Below, one piece after another: positions 8,339-17,718 of a DNA stretch of 64,000 nt. Below the pieces are notes generated by a model that searched no databases, had not been told where the DNA came from, and saw only the letters and a list, made by a program, of their open reading frames with translations. The position numbers and the translations under genes were made by a program. Origin of the DNA: Canibacter zhuwentaonis (GTDB taxonomy: Bacteria > Actinomycetota > Actinomycetes > Actinomycetales > Microbacteriaceae); the NCBI RefSeq assembly GCF_018531125.1, contig NZ_JAHDSY010000001.1. One strand, 5' to 3'. Each line of letters begins with the position of its first letter. Positions within the stretch are counted from its first letter, which is position 1.

Positions 8339-9925
8339 TTAATCTTCTGTAACGTTTACCGCTTTTACAAGATCCGCCGCAATCACCTCGCGCACCTGCG
8401 CAACCTGCCCAGGCGCAACCGCACTATCCAGCGCCAAAACCGACAGCGCATGATTGCGTTTTGCATTTCTAGAAATCTGCATCCCGATAATATTAACCCC
8501 GGCTTCGCCGAGAATTGTGCCGTAGCTGGCAACAACTCCGGGACGATCCTGATACCACATAACAAGCAGGTGCGCCGATAACGGCAGCTCCAGCTCATAG
8601 CCGTTAATGCCGATTAGCTTTTCAATCTGCTTTGCGCCGGTGAGCGTGCCAGCAACTTCGATTTGTTCAGCATCGCTCGTTGCGCCACGCAAAATTATTG
8701 CGTTTCTGTAGCTGTCAGACTCGCTGGTTTTTTCAAAGCGCACCTCAATTCCCCGCTGCTGTGCAAGCAGTGGCGCGTTCACATACGAAACAGGCTCGCT
8801 CACTATTCCCGCAAGCACACCTTTTAGCGCGGCAAGGCGTAAAACCTCAACCTCGTAAGTGGCAAGCTCTCCTCGCACTTCAACCTCGAGCGACACCACA
8901 GGCGCATCCGCAATCGCGGCAAAAACCTGCCCGAGCTTCTCAGTAAGCGGCAGTCCCGGGCGCACATACGGGTCAATCACCCCGCCTGCAACGTTCACCG
9001 CATCGGGCACCAGCTCGCCCGCGAGTGCGCGCCGCACACTACGCGCAACAGACACCCCGGCTTTCTCCTGCGCCTCTGCCGTGGACGCGCCCAGGTGCGG
9101 GGTCAAATGCACCAGCGGATGCCCCACCAGTTTATTATCAACGGGCGGCTCCGCTGTGAAAACATCGAGCGCCGCCCCAGCAATCTGCCCCGCTTCAAGC
9201 GCCTCAAACAGCGCGGCTTCGTCAATTAAACCACCGCGAGCCACGTTCACAACGTAGGCGCTGCTCTGCATTGCAGCAAGCTGCTTAACGCCAATCATGC
9301 CAACGGTTTCTGACGTGCGCGGCATATGAATCGTCACAAAGTCTGCGCGCCGCACCAGCTCATCCAACGACACCAGTTGCGCGCCCAGTTGCTGCGCGCG
9401 CGCCGCTGAAACATAAGGGTCATAGGCAATCAGCTCAACGCCAAACCCTTTTAGACGCTCAGCAACCAGCCCGCCAATCCGCCCCAAACCAATAATTCCA
9501 ACGGTTTTTTCGTAGAGTTCGATCCCCGTAAAAGCTGCGCGCTGCCATTTGCCAGCTGCCAAAGACGCGTGCGCCTGCGGCAGCTTGCGAGCCAGCGAGA
9601 GAATGTGCGCAACTGTGAGCTCAGCGGCGCTAATCACGTTTGAGGTTGGTGCGTTAACAACCATCACACCCGCCTGTGTGGCGGCAGCAACATCAACGTT
9701 ATCAAGCCCCACTCCGGCGCGCGCAATAACCTTTAGTTTTGATGCCCAGCTCAGAGCCTCCGCGTCAATCTGGGTTGCCGACCTGACTATTACCGCGTCA
9801 GTATCCGCTATTGCACCGCGCAGCGCGTCACGATCGGTGCCGTCAATATTAACGATATTAAAACCCTCACCAAACGCGGCAACGGTTGCCGGCGAAAGTT
9901 TTTCTGCAAGAAGTATTTTATGCAC
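8339..9925 (-). CDS. serA: D-3-phosphoglycerate dehydrogenase
   Basis: A 528-residue cytoplasmic enzyme that oxidises 3-phosphoglycerate to 3-phosphohydroxypyruvate with NAD, the first step of serine synthesis. The N-terminal substrate-binding and Rossmann domains carry GIIGLGRIGGLVAERLKGFG (about 140-160), and NVARGGLIDE and HLTPHLGASTAEAQ with the catalytic His. The C-terminal half contains the allosteric-substrate-binding (ASB) domain and an ACT domain (YQDRPGVVASYGTILGEAGV) as in the long type I enzymes of actinobacteria, where serine can inhibit through the ACT region. GTG 9925 follows GAAAGAG. It is the last gene of the ilv operon, 13 nt after the preceding membrane-protein gene, and is followed by a terminator. 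Confidence 0.96.
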   Translation of the reverse strand: MHKILLAEKLSPATVAAFGEGFNIVNIDGTDRDALRGAIADTDAVIVRSATQIDAEALSWASKLKVIARAGVGLDNVDVAAATQAGVMVVNAPTSNVISAAELTVAHILSLARKLPQAHASLAAGKWQRAAFTGIELYEKTVGIIGLGRIGGLVAERLKGFGVELIAYDPYVSAARAQQLGAQLVSLDELVRRADFVTIHMPRTSETVGMIGVKQLAAMQSSAYVVNVARGGLIDEAALFEALEAGQIAGAALDVFTAEPPVDNKLVGHPLVHLTPHLGASTAEAQEKAGVSVARSVRRALAGELVPDAVNVAGGVIDPYVRPGLPLTEKLGQVFAAIADAPVVSLEVEVRGELATYEVEVLRLAALKGVLAGIVSEPVSYVNAPLLAQQRGIEVRFEKTSESDSYRNAIILRGATSDAEQIEVAGTLTGAKQIEKLIGINGYELELPLSAHLLVMWYQDRPGVVASYGTILGEAGVNIIGMQISRNAKRNHALSVLALDSAVAPGQVAQVREVIAADLVKAVNVTED

Positions 9926-9938
9926 TCTGTCTCTTTCT

Positions 9939-10307
9939 CTATGAAGCTGTAACCGGGCTTAAATAGAGTCCCTGTGGTACTAAGTATAAAAGTTCTATTT
10001 GCAAACACGAAAAACCCGCCAGCCCGCAGCACAACAGCACCGGGTAAACAAACCAGCGCGGCTTAACCGCCCGCGCATACAGTGTTACGCCCGCGGCAAT
10101 AATAAGCGGCAGCGCAACCGCTAGCAGCAACAGCACCCAGCCGGCAGCAGAAACAGTTGTGCCCAGGCTCGCGGCAATGCGGATCATCCCAACCAGGTTA
10201 CCAACTCCGGTTGTTGTGGCATATAAATATCCCACCAGTAGCAGCGCGGTAAGCACCGTCACAATTATTTTTTGCGGCGTAAAAACGTTTTTAGAATCTT
10301 TTTTCAC
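9939..10307 (-). CDS. Three-helix membrane protein of unknown function between ilvC and serA
   Basis: A 122-residue protein with hydrophobic helices at about 13-35, 54-78 and 87-110, a lysine-rich N-terminus (MKKDSKN) and little else. It starts 2 nt from the end of the previous small membrane-protein gene and ends 13 nt before serA, so it is very likely co-transcribed with the biosynthetic genes. I recognise no family. The position could suggest transport or regulation linked to amino acid synthesis, but no sequence feature shows this. Confidence 0.7.
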   Translation of the reverse strand: MKKDSKNVFTPQKIIVTVLTALLLVGYLYATTTGVGNLVGMIRIAASLGTTVSAAGWVLLLLAVALPLIIAAGVTLYARAVKPRWFVYPVLLCCGLAGFSCLQIELLYLVPQGLYLSPVTAS

Positions 10308-10309
10308 GG

Positions 10310-10768
10310 CTAAACACCGCCCTTAAAAAACAGTGGCAGCGGCGCCAACACAACCAGACCAACAGCTAAAACAATAAAAAACAGCTTCCGCTTATTTCTG
10401 CCCCAGCACAGAAAAGCGCTCAGAAACCAGAGCGGGGTTGCAACCGCCGCCATACCGTACAGCACCAGCTGCAGGAAGGAGCCAACAACTCCCGCGGTCT
10501 GCGAGGTGAGCTGATTTAACTGGCTGTATCCTGCAACTATTACAACCCATGCCCAGCTGTAAAGCATAAAAACACCGCCAAAAACACCGCTGAGCATAAC
10601 CTCAAAGCTTCTCATTTGCCCGGGTGTGCCAGCAGCCGCCTCTTCTGGCGCGGATGCGACCGTGGTGTCTAACGCGACCGCGGGTGTGTTTTTAAGAGGG
10701 TCTTTTTGCGGCACAGTTTGCTCTGTAACGCGCCAGGATCCGCTTTTCTCGGTAGTGTTTTCTGTCAC
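10310..10768 (-). CDS. Membrane protein of unknown function after ilvC
   Basis: A 152-residue protein. The first 50 residues are polar and low-complexity (many Thr, Ala and Glu); three hydrophobic helices follow at about 55-80, 92-118 and 128-148, with a basic loop GRNKRKL. The start (GTG 10768) lies about 80 nt after the ilvC stop, and the end lies 2 nt from the next gene. The plan (disordered N-terminus plus three helices) also fits many unnamed actinobacterial membrane proteins; no function can be assigned. Confidence 0.7.
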   Translation of the reverse strand: MTENTTEKSGSWRVTEQTVPQKDPLKNTPAVALDTTVASAPEEAAAGTPGQMRSFEVMLSGVFGGVFMLYSWAWVVIVAGYSQLNQLTSQTAGVVGSFLQLVLYGMAAVATPLWFLSAFLCWGRNKRKLFFIVLAVGLVVLAPLPLFFKGGV

Positions 10769-10849
10769 AGTTTAGCCTCTGTTTGTGTTGTGCTTAAATA
10801 ATAAGCGGTGGCGAGCCCACGCTGCAGCGCAAGACCCACCTCCCAGTGT

Positions 10850-11875
10850 TTAGCACGCCGCAGTGCCGTCAGTGTAGTCGTCGTCTTGCTGCTGCCACGC
10901 AAATAGTTTGCGCAGCTGCACACCCGTTTTTTCAATCGGGTGCTCTTCAGCGCTGCGACGCAACTCACTAAACTCAGGCGCACCAGCGCGCTGATCAGCA
11001 ATAAAGCGCTTCGCAAATTCACCGTTCTGAATATCCTGCAAAACAGCGACCATGTTCGCTTTAACCTCTGGTGTGATTACGCGCGGACCGGAAACATAGT
11101 CGCCGTACTCTGCGGTATCAGAAACAGACCAGCGCTGTTTTGCAATACCGCCCTCCCACATCAAATCAACGATTAGTTTCAGCTCGTGCAAAACCTCGAA
11201 ATATGCAATTTCAGGCTGGTATCCTGCCTCTGTAAGGGTTTCAAAACCGTACTGCACAAGCTGCGAAACACCGCCGCAGAGCACTGCTTGCTCGCCGAAC
11301 AGGTCGGTTTCTGTCTCCTCGGCAAAGGTTGTTTTAATAACCCCAGCTCGTGTGCCGCCAATAGCTTTTGCGTATGAAATAGCAGTCTGCCAGGCGCTGC
11401 CCGAAGCATCGGTTGCCACCGCAATAATATCTGGAATACCACGACCGGCAACAAACTCGCGGCGCACAGTGTGCCCCGGAGCTTTAGGCGCAATCAGGAT
11501 CACATCAATATCGGCCGGCGCTGTAATATATCCGAAGCGGATATTAAAACCGTGCGCAAACGCGAGTGTTTTACCCGCTGCAAGATGCGGTTTAATCTCG
11601 CTGTTGTAAATCTCTGCCTGGCACTGATCCGGAGCTAAAATCATAATTAGATCCGCCCACGCGGCAGCCTCAGCAACGGTTTTTACCGTGAAGCCAGCCT
11701 CACGCGCCTTAGCGGCAGATTTAGAATCAGCGCGCAAACCAACGGTTACAGCAACCCCCGAATCGCGCAGGTTCATTGCGTGCGCGTGACCCTGCGCGCC
11801 GTAACCGATAACAGCAACTTTTTTGCCCTGGATAATGCTTAGATCAGCGTCATCATCGTAATACATTTCAGCCAT
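10850..11875 (-). CDS. ilvC: Ketol-acid reductoisomerase, class I
   Basis: A 341-residue enzyme that converts acetolactate or acetohydroxybutyrate to the dihydroxy acid using NADPH and magnesium, in valine, leucine and isoleucine synthesis. Visible are the nucleotide-binding loop (VIGYGAQGHAHAMNLRDSG, about 18-36), AFAHGFNIRFG, APKAPGHTVRREF, and the metal-binding segment TDLFGEQAVLCGG. The length is that of the short class I enzymes. ATG 11875 has GAGGAG about 7 nt upstream, and the gene begins 48 nt after ilvN in the same operon. Confidence 0.97.
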   Translation of the reverse strand: MAEMYYDDDADLSIIQGKKVAVIGYGAQGHAHAMNLRDSGVAVTVGLRADSKSAAKAREAGFTVKTVAEAAAWADLIMILAPDQCQAEIYNSEIKPHLAAGKTLAFAHGFNIRFGYITAPADIDVILIAPKAPGHTVRREFVAGRGIPDIIAVATDASGSAWQTAISYAKAIGGTRAGVIKTTFAEETETDLFGEQAVLCGGVSQLVQYGFETLTEAGYQPEIAYFEVLHELKLIVDLMWEGGIAKQRWSVSDTAEYGDYVSGPRVITPEVKANMVAVLQDIQNGEFAKRFIADQRAGAPEFSELRRSAEEHPIEKTGVQLRKLFAWQQQDDDYTDGTAAC

Positions 11876-11923
11876 GTGTAAAATCTCCTCTTTTATTATT
11901 TGACTAAGTTTAGAACAATAGCT

Positions 11924-12436
11924 TTAAAACTCTTTAACAGCACGCTCAGTAATAGACTTTGCACCTCGCCCCATGGCGATAAGTCCGGACTGCGCCAGCT
12001 CTTTAATACCGTAGGGCTCTAGCAGCTGCAACAGCGCCTGCACTTTAGCGCTGTCGCCGGTGATCTCAATGATCAGCGCATCCGCTGTCACATCAACTAC
12101 GCTGGCGCGAAACAGGTTTACCGTTTCAATAATGTGCGAGCGCGTTTGTTTATCGCTTCGCACTTTTACGAGCACGTGCTCGCGCTGCACAGAAGACTCT
12201 GGCTTTAGCTCAACAATTTTAATCACGTTGATCAGTTTATTAAGCTGTTTTGTGAGCTGCTCAAGAAGCACCGCGTCCTGATCGGCAACAACTGTAATCC
12301 GGCTGAAACCCGGAATATCTGCCGGGCCAACGGCGAGCGATTCAATATTAAAACCGCGCCTTGCAAACAAGCCCGCAACCCGGGTTAAAATACCGGGTTT
12401 ATCTTCAACCAATAAACTTAAAACACTGCGTGACAT
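11924..12436 (-). CDS. ilvN: Acetolactate synthase, regulatory small subunit
   Basis: A 170-residue subunit with an N-terminal ACT domain (SLLVEDKPGILTRVAGLFAR, about 6-25) that binds valine or another branched-chain amino acid and controls the catalytic subunit, followed by the conserved C-terminal half (REHVLVKVRSD, then LEPYGIKELAQSGLIAMGRG). Its ATG overlaps the ilvB stop by one base (TAATG), so the two subunits are translationally coupled and made in balance. Confidence 0.97.
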   Translation of the reverse strand: MSRSVLSLLVEDKPGILTRVAGLFARRGFNIESLAVGPADIPGFSRITVVADQDAVLLEQLTKQLNKLINVIKIVELKPESSVQREHVLVKVRSDKQTRSHIIETVNLFRASVVDVTADALIIEITGDSAKVQALLQLLEPYGIKELAQSGLIAMGRGAKSITERAVKEF

Positions 12437-14226
12437 TATTCCTCATCCCACTCCGGACTCATTGCCCTGGCATACTGTACCTCGCTATTTGATACGCCCT
12501 GCGGCACCATTGGCCACACCATCGCATCAGAGCTCACAATAAAATCAATCACAACCGGACGATCGTTCGTTGCAAGAGCTGTTTTAATAGCGTCGTCAAT
12601 TTCTGATTCTTCAGTTACCCGCAACCCTAAACAGCCGTAGGCCTCTGCTAGCTTCACAAAATCTGGCACCATGATCCGCTCGCGCCCCGTGTTCAGTTCC
12701 GTTTGCGAGTAGCGCGAATCATAAAACAGGGTCTGCCACTGCCGCACCAGGCCGAGCGACGAGTTGTTGATAACGGCAACCTTGATCGGAATATTATTTA
12801 ATACGCAGGTTGCCAGCTCTTGATTTGTCATTTGGAAGCAACCGTCACCGTCAATTGCCCACACAGCGCGCGCGGGCTGCGCAACTTTAGCGCCCATAGC
12901 AGCCGGCACCGCGTATCCCATAGTGCCAGCACCGCCTGAATTGAGGAAGGAATTGGGGCGCTCGTGCGGCAAAAATTGCGCACACCACATCTGGTGCTGC
13001 CCAACTCCGGACGCAAAAACACCCTCGGGGCCTGTTAGCTCGCCAATACGCGTAATTACGTGCTGCGGAGACAACAGACCGTCGCTGGTTTTTTGGTATC
13101 CGCGCGGATAGGTTTCGCGCAGCTCATTAATTCTACGCCACCACGCACTAATATCTGGTTTGCCGTGCGTTTCTTGATGCGCTTTAACAGCCTCGTAAAG
13201 ATCCGCAAGAAACTCTTTAGCGTCGCCAACAATTGGCACATCCGCATACCTGATTTTTGAAATCTCGGCCGGGTCGATATCGGCGTGAATAACCTTAGCC
13301 AGCGGCGCGAAAAACTCTGCTTTACCGGTTACGCGATCGTCAAAACGCGTGCCTATCGCAATTAGCAGATCCGCCTCCTGCAGCGCCAAAACCGCCGGAA
13401 CCGTGCCGTGCATACCGGGCATACCCAGATTCTGTCGGTGCGAATCGGGGAAAATACCGCGCGCCATCAGGGTGGTTACAAGCGGCACGCCGGTTAATTC
13501 TACCAGCGCTTTTAATTCCGCCGCAGCTTTTGCACGCCCCACTCCGCCGCCAACGTACAGCACGGGATTTTTAGCGGCTGCGATCAGCTCCGCAGCGATT
13601 GTGATCTGCTTATTATTGGTGCGCGCACTGGGGCGATAGCCCACAAGATCAGTTTTACCCGTCCACACAAAATCGAGCTCGCCCTGCTGCGCGTCTTTGG
13701 TGATATCAACCAGCACCGGACCGGGCCTGCCGGTTGTTGCGATGTGATAGGCAGCTGCCAGCGCGCCAGGAATATCCGCCGCGTTTTTCACCAGAATTGA
13801 GTGTTTCGTAATTGGCATTGTAATGCCCACAATATCCACTTCCTGGAACGCGTCAGTGCCCATAAGCGTTGCAAACACCTGACCGGTTATCGTAATTAGC
13901 GACACCGAATCCATGTACGCATCGGCAATTGCGGTAACCAGGTTTGTTGCCCCCGGGCCGCTCGTTGCAACACACACGCCGGGCTTGCCAGTGGCTGCCG
14001 CATACCCTTCAGCGGCGTGGCCCGCGCCCTGCTCATGCCGCACCAAAATATGGCGCAAACCGAGTTTAGAAACGGCCAGAGCGTCGTAAAACGGCAGCAA
14101 CGCGCCGCCCGGAATGCCGAAAATATCAGTTACGCCCAGTTTTGCGAGACTGTGTAAAACCGCGTCCGCGCCCGTCATGCGCTGCGCGGCTAAATCGTGG
14201 CTTAACCTCTCGTTTGTTGAATCCAT
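12436..14226 (-). CDS. ilvB: Acetolactate synthase, catalytic large subunit
   Basis: A 596-residue thiamine diphosphate enzyme that joins two pyruvates, or pyruvate and 2-oxobutyrate, in the first common step of branched-chain amino acid synthesis. The N-terminal pyrimidine-binding domain shows FGIPGGALLPFYDAL and the catalytic glutamate in HEQGAGHAAEGYA. The middle domain follows, and then the C-terminal ThDP-Mg motif GDGCFQMTNQELATC ending in AVINN. FAD-type enzyme features (GTDAFQEVD) are present. It lies 34 nt downstream of ilvD and overlaps ilvN by one base. Confidence 0.97.
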   Translation of the reverse strand: MDSTNERLSHDLAAQRMTGADAVLHSLAKLGVTDIFGIPGGALLPFYDALAVSKLGLRHILVRHEQGAGHAAEGYAAATGKPGVCVATSGPGATNLVTAIADAYMDSVSLITITGQVFATLMGTDAFQEVDIVGITMPITKHSILVKNAADIPGALAAAYHIATTGRPGPVLVDITKDAQQGELDFVWTGKTDLVGYRPSARTNNKQITIAAELIAAAKNPVLYVGGGVGRAKAAAELKALVELTGVPLVTTLMARGIFPDSHRQNLGMPGMHGTVPAVLALQEADLLIAIGTRFDDRVTGKAEFFAPLAKVIHADIDPAEISKIRYADVPIVGDAKEFLADLYEAVKAHQETHGKPDISAWWRRINELRETYPRGYQKTSDGLLSPQHVITRIGELTGPEGVFASGVGQHQMWCAQFLPHERPNSFLNSGGAGTMGYAVPAAMGAKVAQPARAVWAIDGDGCFQMTNQELATCVLNNIPIKVAVINNSSLGLVRQWQTLFYDSRYSQTELNTGRERIMVPDFVKLAEAYGCLGLRVTEESEIDDAIKTALATNDRPVVIDFIVSSDAMVWPMVPQGVSNSEVQYARAMSPEWDEE

Positions 14227-14260
14227 CTATAATCTTTCCTAAAAACAATAAAACAGTGCG

Positions 14261-15955
14261 TTACCCAGTGGTAGCACCCTCTGATGCTGATCGCACGAGT
14301 TTAGAATACTTCGCTAGAACGCCCTTTGTGTACATGGGCTCAAGCGCTTGCCAGTTTTTTCTACGTTTTTCAAGCTCGGCAGCTGATACTAGCAAATCAA
14401 GCGTTTTGGCAATAACATCAACCTGGATTAGGTCACCATCATGCACCAGCGCAATCGGGCCGGCGTCTACAGCCTCTGGCGCTACGTGACCGATACACAG
14501 CCCGGTTGTGCCGCCTGAGAATCGCCCATCGGTCAATAATAGCACATCCTTGCCAAGCCCCGCGCCCTTAATCGCCGCAGTAATCGCCAGCATTTCACGC
14601 ATCCCCGGGCCTCCCTTAGGGCCTTCATAGCGGATCACAACAACATCACCGGCACTGATTTTACCCTCTGTGAGGGCATCCATTGCCGCCCGCTCCCGGT
14701 CGAATACGCGCGCGGTACCGGTGAATTTCTCAAGCATAAACCCGGCCGTTTTTACAACCGCGCCCTCTGGCGCGAGAGATCCGCGCAGCACTGTTAAGCC
14801 ACCGTTCTTGTGGAGCGGATTATCAAGCGTGCGCACAACTTTACCATCGAGCGGAGCAGGATTGAGTTCAGCAAGATTTTCCGCCACGGTTTTGCCCGTC
14901 ACTGTTAGCGCGTCACCGTGCAGCAACCCGGCGTCAAGCAGCGCCTTCATAATCACTGGCATACCACCGACCCGGTCAAAATCCTGCGCAACATACTGTC
15001 CAAAAGGTTTCATGTCGGCCAGGTGCGGCACTTTGTCACCGATCCTGTTGAAATCGTCGAGTGTTAGCTCAACTCCTGCCTCGCGCGCAATCGCGAGCAG
15101 GTGCAGCACCGCGTTAGTTGATCCGCCCAGCACCATGGCAACAGCAATCGCATTCTCAAAGGCTCTGCGTGTTAAAATATCTTTTGTTGTGATTCCCCTG
15201 CGCAGCATCTCAACAACAGCCTCGCCGGAGCGATGCGCGTAGTAGTCGCGCCGTCTGTCAGCGCTTGGAGGCGCCGCCGAGCCGGGCAGACTCATACCGA
15301 GCGCCTCTGCCACACAAGCCATGGTATTTGCTGTGTACATACCACCGCAGGCACCCTCGCCCGGAGCAATAGCGCACTCAACCTTTTTGAGATCTGCTTC
15401 GCTGAGCATGCCCGCCTTGCACGCGCCAACAGCCTCAAAAGCGTCAATAATTGTAACGGTTTTTTCTGTTCCGTCACTTAGCTTAACCCAGCCCGGGGCG
15501 ATAGATCCGGCATACAAAAAGACCGAGGCGAGATTTAACCGTGCCGCCGCCATGAGCATTCCCGGCAGTGACTTGTCACACCCGGCAAGCACAACTGTGC
15601 CGTCCAAACGCTCTGCCATCACAACCGTTTCAACCGAGTCGGCAATAACCTCGCGCGACACCAGCGAAAAGTGCATTCCCTCATGACCCATTGAGATTCC
15701 ATCGGAAACAGAAATTGTGCCAAACTGCAGCGGATATCCACCGCCCGCGTGCACTCCCTCTTTCGCGCCCTGAGCGAGCCTGTCAAGGCTTAAGTTACAC
15801 GGAGTAATCTCGTTCCAGGAGCTTGCAATTCCAATTTGTGGCTTCTCCCAATCAGCATCGCCCATGCCAACCGCGCGCAACATACCGCGCGCAGCAGCCC
15901 TCTCAATTCCATCGGTAACATCGCGACTGCGAGGCTTCATCTTAATTTTTACCAT
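14261..15955 (-). CDS. ilvD: Dihydroxy-acid dehydratase
   Basis: A 564-residue iron-sulfur enzyme that dehydrates 2,3-dihydroxy-isovalerate or methylvalerate to the 2-oxo acid. Cysteines for the cluster are in VLAGCDKSLPGML and EGACGGMYTANTMA, and the C-terminus has GRFSGGTTGLCIGHVAPEA. ATG 15955 is preceded by TACAAT ending 6 nt upstream with no ribosome site, so the operon ilvD-ilvB-ilvN-ilvC-serA appears to begin with a leaderless mRNA. I found no leader peptide or T-box upstream. Confidence 0.96.
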   Translation of the reverse strand: MVKIKMKPRSRDVTDGIERAAARGMLRAVGMGDADWEKPQIGIASSWNEITPCNLSLDRLAQGAKEGVHAGGGYPLQFGTISVSDGISMGHEGMHFSLVSREVIADSVETVVMAERLDGTVVLAGCDKSLPGMLMAAARLNLASVFLYAGSIAPGWVKLSDGTEKTVTIIDAFEAVGACKAGMLSEADLKKVECAIAPGEGACGGMYTANTMACVAEALGMSLPGSAAPPSADRRRDYYAHRSGEAVVEMLRRGITTKDILTRRAFENAIAVAMVLGGSTNAVLHLLAIAREAGVELTLDDFNRIGDKVPHLADMKPFGQYVAQDFDRVGGMPVIMKALLDAGLLHGDALTVTGKTVAENLAELNPAPLDGKVVRTLDNPLHKNGGLTVLRGSLAPEGAVVKTAGFMLEKFTGTARVFDRERAAMDALTEGKISAGDVVVIRYEGPKGGPGMREMLAITAAIKGAGLGKDVLLLTDGRFSGGTTGLCIGHVAPEAVDAGPIALVHDGDLIQVDVIAKTLDLLVSAAELEKRRKNWQALEPMYTKGVLAKYSKLVRSASEGATTG

Positions 15956-15961
15956 TTTTAT

Positions 15962-15967
15962 ATTGTA
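15962..15967 (-). promoter_or_regulatory. -10 box of the ilvD operon, leaderless type
   Basis: TACAAT on the minus strand, 6 nt before ATG 15955. It is the only obvious promoter element ahead of the ilv-serA operon. Confidence 0.55.
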
Positions 15968-16083
15968 ATAGGTTATTCACCACCACCCCGATATAACAAT
16001 CTTTTTAACGGCTATAATTTTATGAATATATATTTGTTTGTATGAAAGGCGCGAATATCCGCCATAAAAACGGGAGGCATAAA

Positions 16084-16305
16084 ATGCGGATCGGTAAATA
16101 CCTTGTAAACATCGGGATTATCAGCACCCTCATCAGCGCAACAAGGGTTGTGAAGCAAACAGCAGCAATGCCCCGTGACTGGCGGCGCTACATGGTGTGG
16201 GTCAGCTGGGTAATAAATCTCGTGATGGCTGTTATGTCTGTTTACTATTCTGAAAAAGACAAAGCCCATGTTGAGCTTAAAAAAGCCGTAACACGCCGTC
16301 GCTAA
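16084..16305 (+). CDS. Small membrane-associated protein upstream of nhaA, unknown function
   Basis: The start was set at ATG 16084 because GGGAGG sits 6-11 nt upstream; a longer frame from 16042 has no ribosome site. The product is about 73 residues: a basic N-terminus, a helix around MVWVSWVINLVMAVMSVYYS that could span the membrane, and a Lys/Arg-rich C-terminus (KKAVTRRR). TATAAT at 16013-16018 is a candidate -10 box. It is 36 nt from nhaA, which seems to have its own promoter. No family recognised. Confidence 0.6.
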   Translation: MRIGKYLVNIGIISTLISATRVVKQTAAMPRDWRRYMVWVSWVINLVMAVMSVYYSEKDKAHVELKKAVTRRR

Positions 16306-16328
16306 ACGCACATCATACAAACACTGAT

Positions 16329-16334
16329 TAGGTT
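16329..16334 (+). promoter_or_regulatory. -10 box of nhaA, leaderless type
   Basis: TAGGTT followed by 7 nt and then the TTG start of nhaA at 16342; no Shine-Dalgarno sequence fits this start. Confidence 0.45.
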
Positions 16335-16341
16335 GTAACTT

Positions 16342-17607
16342 TTGGCTAAGAATCCACTTCACGCACACGCAAGAAAAGCTCCGAGCCAGAAACACGCGCT
16401 CAAGCGTAAAGCGCTGCTCGGAATTAACCGCGCCACAGTTCCCGTTAAAAAAGCGCTGCGCCGTGAAACAGTTGCCGGCATAATTATTGTAGGAGCTGCG
16501 CTGCTGGGGTTTTGGCTGGCAAACTCGCCTTTCGCAGAGCACTATTTCGCGCTCCGTGAAACAAAAATAGGGATTCCTCAGCTGGGCATAAATCTTGATT
16601 TAGGTCACTGGGCGGCGGATGGGTTGCTCGCGATTTTCTTTTTCATCGTGGGTTTGGAGCTAAAACACGAATTCGCACACGGCGCGCTCAGTAAAGTATC
16701 CACCGCAATTGTGCCGGTAGCAGCCGCCATTGGCGGCGTTGCCGTGCCGGCAATAATTTATATTATTTGCAACCCCGCAGGCTCTACCCTGCACGGCTGG
16801 GCTATTCCAACGGCAACAGATATTGCCTTTGCAGTTGCCGTGCTCGCGCTAATAGCGCCCAACGTGCCCACGTCACTGCGCGTTTTTCTGCTCACCCTAG
16901 CAGTTGTTGACGATCTCATCGCAATTGCGATTATCGCTATTTTTTACACCGCAGAAGTTCACTTCTGGGCATTATTTGCGGCCGTCGCTCCGATTGCCCT
17001 GTACGCTCTTTTGGCGCGCAAATTATCAGGGTTGCTCGTGCGCAGAACGTGGGCGCTCTGGGTGATTCTGTTCCCCATTGGGTTAGTTGTGTGGGCGCTG
17101 TTTCTTGTTTCGGGGCTGCACGCAACAATTGCGGGCGTGATGCTGGCATTCACAATTCCGGTTAAAACCCAAGAGGGCAGAGTTTTTGCCGAAAAACTCG
17201 CCTTCAAACTGGAGCCCATTTCTGCCGGTGTTGCAGTGCCTATTTTCGCGTTCTTCTCGGCCGGAGTTGCGCTGGGCGGCGAAACAAGATTCCCATTCGA
17301 CTCGATTGTGTACGGCGTTGTTATCGGTCTTGTTGTTGGCAAGCCAGTGGGCATTATGCTCACAACATGGGCGATAACGAAGTTCACGAAGGCGACCCTC
17401 GATCCACAGCTCAAATGGTCACAAATGCTCGCCGTATCGTCGCTAGCCGGCATCGGGTTTACAGTGTCACTGCTGATTTCAGAGCTCAGTTTTAATGATA
17501 TTGCGGATCGTGAAACCGCATCTCTGGCAGTTATGACAGGGTCACTGCTGGCCGTGCTGCTTTCAACCGTGCTGTTTTTAACTATTGGGAAGCAGCAAAA
17601 GGTGTAA
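16342..17607 (+). CDS. nhaA: Na+/H+ antiporter NhaA
   Basis: A 421-residue inner-membrane antiporter that expels sodium (or lithium) in exchange for protons, for pH and salt homeostasis. About 11-12 hydrophobic helices are visible. Key family residues are present: Asp in PTATDIAFAVAVLAL and the aspartate pair in AVVDDLIAIAIIAIFY that binds the ion. The N-terminal 35 residues are basic and polar, longer than in enterobacterial NhaA. The TTG start at 16342 is supported by a leaderless-type -10 box. The gene stands alone on the plus strand. Confidence 0.95.
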   Translation: MAKNPLHAHARKAPSQKHALKRKALLGINRATVPVKKALRRETVAGIIIVGAALLGFWLANSPFAEHYFALRETKIGIPQLGINLDLGHWAADGLLAIFFFIVGLELKHEFAHGALSKVSTAIVPVAAAIGGVAVPAIIYIICNPAGSTLHGWAIPTATDIAFAVAVLALIAPNVPTSLRVFLLTLAVVDDLIAIAIIAIFYTAEVHFWALFAAVAPIALYALLARKLSGLLVRRTWALWVILFPIGLVVWALFLVSGLHATIAGVMLAFTIPVKTQEGRVFAEKLAFKLEPISAGVAVPIFAFFSAGVALGGETRFPFDSIVYGVVIGLVVGKPVGIMLTTWAITKFTKATLDPQLKWSQMLAVSSLAGIGFTVSLLISELSFNDIADRETASLAVMTGSLLAVLLSTVLFLTIGKQQKV

Positions 17608-17628
17608 AAGAGGGAATACACGACAAAA

Positions 17629-17665
17629 CGCCCGCCCTATAATTTGACGCTGTTACGAGCGGGCG
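17629..17665 (-). terminator. Weak hairpin beyond the phage capsid remnant
   Basis: CGCCCGC (17629-17635) pairs with GCGGGCG (17659-17665); on the minus strand the stem is followed by GTTTTG. It lies between the converging nhaA gene and the capsid pseudogene. Only 7 bp of stem with a 23-nt loop, so the call is tentative. Confidence 0.35.
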
Positions 17666-17718
17666 CGCGCCCTATGATCTAGAGCACACCCCCTGCCGGC
17701 GTTTGTTTAGCCCGCCGC

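Noticed and set aside
14142..14489. Frames opposite ilvB and ilvD and similar long antisense frames across the biosynthetic operon
   Set aside because: They are complementary shadows of strong coding sequence without start signals.
16012..16542. A 176-codon minus-strand frame opposite the small protein and nhaA
   Set aside because: It lies opposite a frame with a good ribosome site and opposite the nhaA start; composition is that of a shadow.
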